Part shown: one piece after another, positions 6,138-7,916 of the stretch
Position numbering within the stretch: the stretch's first letter is position 1
Layout: every line of letters begins with the position of its first letter
Source: an uncultured Bacilli bacterium
GTDB taxonomy: Bacteria > Bacillota_I > Bacilli_A > RF39 > UBA660
DNA: 7,916 nt
Direction of reading: 5' to 3'
NCBI GenBank assembly: GCA_934095805.1
Contig: CAKOKV010000041.1
Location: forward strand, 1 to 7,916
Made by a program: the position numbers and the translations under genes
Notes under the pieces: model-generated
What the model was told of the DNA's origin: nothing
The model's database searches: none
Seen by the model: only the letters and a program-made list of their open reading frames with translations

Positions 6138-7184
6138 TTAATCCTCCTTTGGCATATTCTTAATTATTGCCTCTATTAATTTAGGCGGAATACCTTCACC
6201 AATTACTTTTCTAACTAAGTTTTCAGAAGCCCATTCAGGAACTTCCCAATCGTCAGGCAATCCAGTTAAAATCATTAGTTCTTTTAAGCTTAATACTCTT
6301 GCATCACTATATGTTCCGTCAGCTAATTTTCTACCAGGATGGACATTATTTTGAGAAGATATTCCACCATTACACATTGTAATAGTTGGTGCAGGTTTAT
6401 TCCATGACATTCGTTTATATGTCGTTGAAAATCCTTTTATTCTTGTTCCATCTTCCTTTTGCGGATAATATACTTCATTATCAAAAGCTGTACAACCAGT
6501 TGGTGTATGTTTCATCCACAATATGTGCCTGTCATTATGCTTCGCTCCAAAATGATACTTTATGTTACTTTTTTGTCCAGATTCCAAACTAGGTAAATAA
6601 CCAATTGCTTCTTCAACTGTTATTTGCTTTTGTTTCTCAGGCAATTGCCACTCACCAATTCTACTTAATAATACAATTGTTCTTTTTCTGACTTGTGGAG
6701 TACCATAATCAGCAGCATTCAATACATTAAAAGAAATTGTGTATTTATCAGATAATTTTGAATTAATATAATCAACTATTTTAATTTTTTCACCATTTAC
6801 TAAAATACTAGTTTTTAACATAGTTGGAACATTCTCTATAATTACATTTTTAGGTTTAACAATTTCAATAAATTCAACTACCTTAATAATTAAAGAGTTT
6901 CTCGGATCATTTTCATCCATCTTTCCAGCAACACTCATTCCTTGACAAGGTGGTGTGGCTAATAAAAACTCAATTTTATTATCTAAAGATTTTTTGATTA
7001 CCTCGTTAAAAATTTCATCTTTTGTAATATCACCAGTTATAACATCGGTTTTTGGATAAAGAAATTTATAAAAACGAGCTCTCTCAGGAATAAGTTCATT
7101 AGCTACTACTATATCAATACCATTTCTTTCTAAATATGTTTCGGCTATTCCAATATTTGAAAATAATGATGTACCTTTTATCAT
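6138..7184 (-). CDS. DNA (cytosine-5-)-methyltransferase of a Type II restriction-modification system
   Basis: Transfers a methyl group from S-adenosylmethionine to C5 of cytosine in the host recognition site, shielding it from the partner endonuclease. The 348-aa protein has the family motifs in order: motif I SLFSNIGIAE (6-15), catalytic ATPPCQGMS with C80, motif VI IIENVP (115-120), motif VIII YGTPQVRKR (160-168), motif IX WNKPAPTIT (261-269) and motif X GEGIPPKL (329-336). The stretch between VIII and IX (about 170-260) is the target recognition domain. Motif I is a variant: S replaces the usual D of DLF-type starts, and N and I replace two glycines. The frame can begin at a GTG at 7191-7193, but that GTG lies within the GAGGTG ribosome site (7191-7196), so I choose the ATG at 7182-7184, 6 nt further. 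The endonuclease follows after one base. Confidence 0.95.
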   Translation of the reverse strand: MIKGTSLFSNIGIAETYLERNGIDIVVANELIPERARFYKFLYPKTDVITGDITKDEIFNEVIKKSLDNKIEFLLATPPCQGMSVAGKMDENDPRNSLIIKVVEFIEIVKPKNVIIENVPTMLKTSILVNGEKIKIVDYINSKLSDKYTISFNVLNAADYGTPQVRKRTIVLLSRIGEWQLPEKQKQITVEEAIGYLPSLESGQKSNIKYHFGAKHNDRHILWMKHTPTGCTAFDNEVYYPQKEDGTRIKGFSTTYKRMSWNKPAPTITMCNGGISSQNNVHPGRKLADGTYSDARVLSLKELMILTGLPDDWEVPEWASENLVRKVIGEGIPPKLIEAIIKNMPKED

Positions 7185-7203
7185 ATTTAACACCTCATAG
7201 TTA

Positions 7204-7212
7204 ATTATATCA
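7204..7212 (-). promoter_or_regulatory. Extended -10 element close to the methyltransferase start
   Basis: The minus strand reads TGATATAAT. No proper -35 is seen at normal spacing; a TTGACA at 7247-7252 is 37 nt away, too far. Initiation here would leave a leader of only about 13 nt, placing the ribosome site at the very 5' end of the message. Short-leader expression is possible but unproven. Confidence 0.4.
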
Positions 7213-7275
7213 TGATTTATTAAAATTTCTTCATTTAATAAATTTTTGTCAAAAAAACACTTTTGAATTTAGTTT

Positions 7276-7304
7276 ACTATAAAATCAGAGCTTTTTATGT
7301 TGAA
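7276..7304 (-). promoter_or_regulatory. Alternative sigma-A-like promoter for the methyltransferase operon
   Basis: On the minus strand TTCAAC (7299-7304) and TATAGT (7276-7281) are 17 nt apart. Initiation here would give a leader of about 85 nt. The -35 matches the consensus poorly, so this is a second candidate rather than a firm call. Confidence 0.3.
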
Positions 7305-7372
7305 TTAATAACTACTTGCACTAGAAAACTTAAAAATTAGGAAGTAATCTGTAATGCAGCGGTCTAAATTTT

Positions 7373-7916
7373 TTAAAAAGGATATTCTTCAGGTTCAACC
7401 TCTGGTTCTTTTAAATCTTTAACTTTTTCATATTCTTCTCTAAAAATATCAAATGATGTATCATCTCCAAAAAACATAGCTGTTTCTATTAACTCTTTAA
7501 AATAATATTTTTTCTTTTTTAATCCTTTAATAATTTCACTAGAGTTTTCTAAAAGGAATTCATAGTCATAAACCGTTGAATAAAAATACTTAAAAACATA
7601 TTTTGCTTCCTCTTTATTATTAATTTTCCTTAATAATATTTCCTTAATAACATCATAATTACTAAAATACTTAATCCAATCACGAACCCAAGTAGATAAA
7701 GAGGCGGCATCAGCTAATTCTTCTTTTTTAGAATGTTGTGATATAACTATCTTTCCAGATCTTATTGAATCAGTAACCATTTCTTCTATTCTGACAGTAA
7801 CCAAACCGTCTAATTCATTCCATATTTTCGGACTGAAATGATCAAAAAACATTCTTAAATACCTATCATTTTTAGCTTTTATTAATTTCCTGTTGAGTAT
7901 TACAATTATTTCATTT
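7373..7916 (-). CDS. C-terminal part of an unrecognised protein (N-terminus beyond right edge)
   Basis: A frame of 180 codons is open to the window edge and ends in TAA at 7373-7375. An ATG at 7850-7852 could start a 159-aa protein, but it has no ribosome site and the coding-like sequence continues upstream (LNRKLIKAKNDRYLRMFF), so I treat the gene as cut by the window. The visible part is helical: IWNELDGLVTVRIEEMVTDS, then STWVRDWIKYFSNYDVIKEI, then EEAKYVFKYFYS, then FKELIETAMFF. It ends in an acidic proline-glutamate tail (EPEVEPEEYPF). No catalytic motif is visible. It could be the helical-repeat end of a larger defence or regulatory protein, judged only from its place upstream of the restriction-modification pair on the same strand. 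The gap to the methyltransferase ATG is 188 nt with no clear terminator. Confidence 0.75.
   Translation of the reverse strand, partial: NEIIVILNRKLIKAKNDRYLRMFFDHFSPKIWNELDGLVTVRIEEMVTDSIRSGKIVISQHSKKEELADAASLSTWVRDWIKYFSNYDVIKEILLRKINNKEEAKYVFKYFYSTVYDYEFLLENSSEIIKGLKKKKYYFKELIETAMFFGDDTSFDIFREEYEKVKDLKEPEVEPEEYPF

Noticed and set aside
6386..6592. Plus-strand frame inside the methyltransferase
   Set aside because: It overlaps the target recognition region of a gene with all C5 methyltransferase motifs intact, and it has no start signals.
7224..7252. Consensus TTGACA at 7247-7252 as methyltransferase -35 box
   Set aside because: It is 37 nt from the TATAAT at 7204-7209 and no acceptable -10 lies 16-18 nt downstream.

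Overview
This is an AT-rich window with strong AAAGGAG-type ribosome binding sites, extended -10 promoters (TGATATAAT) and stop codons of TAA or TAG only. Tryptophan is encoded by TGG, so the standard bacterial code applies. Together these suggest a low-GC Bacillota (Clostridia, Erysipelotrichia or a related Bacilli lineage); nothing fixes the genus. No rRNA, tRNA, CRISPR array, transposase or integrase was seen. All genes except one LysR regulator lie on the minus strand.

Region A (1-2283) holds a three-gene minus-strand operon. In transcription order it has an unrecognised 202-aa protein, a strongly diverged RpoD-like sigma factor (321 aa), and an unrecognised protein whose C-terminus runs off the left edge. 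Gaps are 19 and 22 nt and each gene has its own Shine-Dalgarno site. The operon is divergent from a LysR-type regulator (2283-3176, plus). The short region between them has overlapping promoter elements and two nearly identical 19-bp dyads, 46 bp apart, which look like the LysR operators. The regulator, the sigma factor and the two orphans may therefore form one switch; this is inference.

Region B (3160-5024) is convergent with lysR. A perfect 11-bp hairpin at 3160-3187 contains both stop codons and should terminate transcription both ways. The minus-strand gene here encodes a 588-aa multi-part protein. Its middle carries a segment resembling the PBECR4 group of predicted RNases known from phage and mobile-element proteins. 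It has its own extended -10 promoter.

Region C (5064-7281) is a compact Type II restriction-modification operon: a cytosine-C5 DNA methyltransferase, then a PD-(D/E)XK endonuclease starting one base after the methyltransferase stop. The endonuclease ribosome binding site lies in the last methyltransferase codons. A perfect 9-bp hairpin with eight T residues ends this transcript, which separates it from the PBECR4-like gene.

Region D (7373-7916) is the C-terminal part of a gene entering from the right edge. It is mostly helical with an acidic tail and was not identified. The restriction-modification pair, the PBECR4-like protein and this fragment look like an accessory, defence-type neighbourhood. 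The best candidates for something undescribed are the PBECR4-like gene and the LysR/sigma/orphan module.
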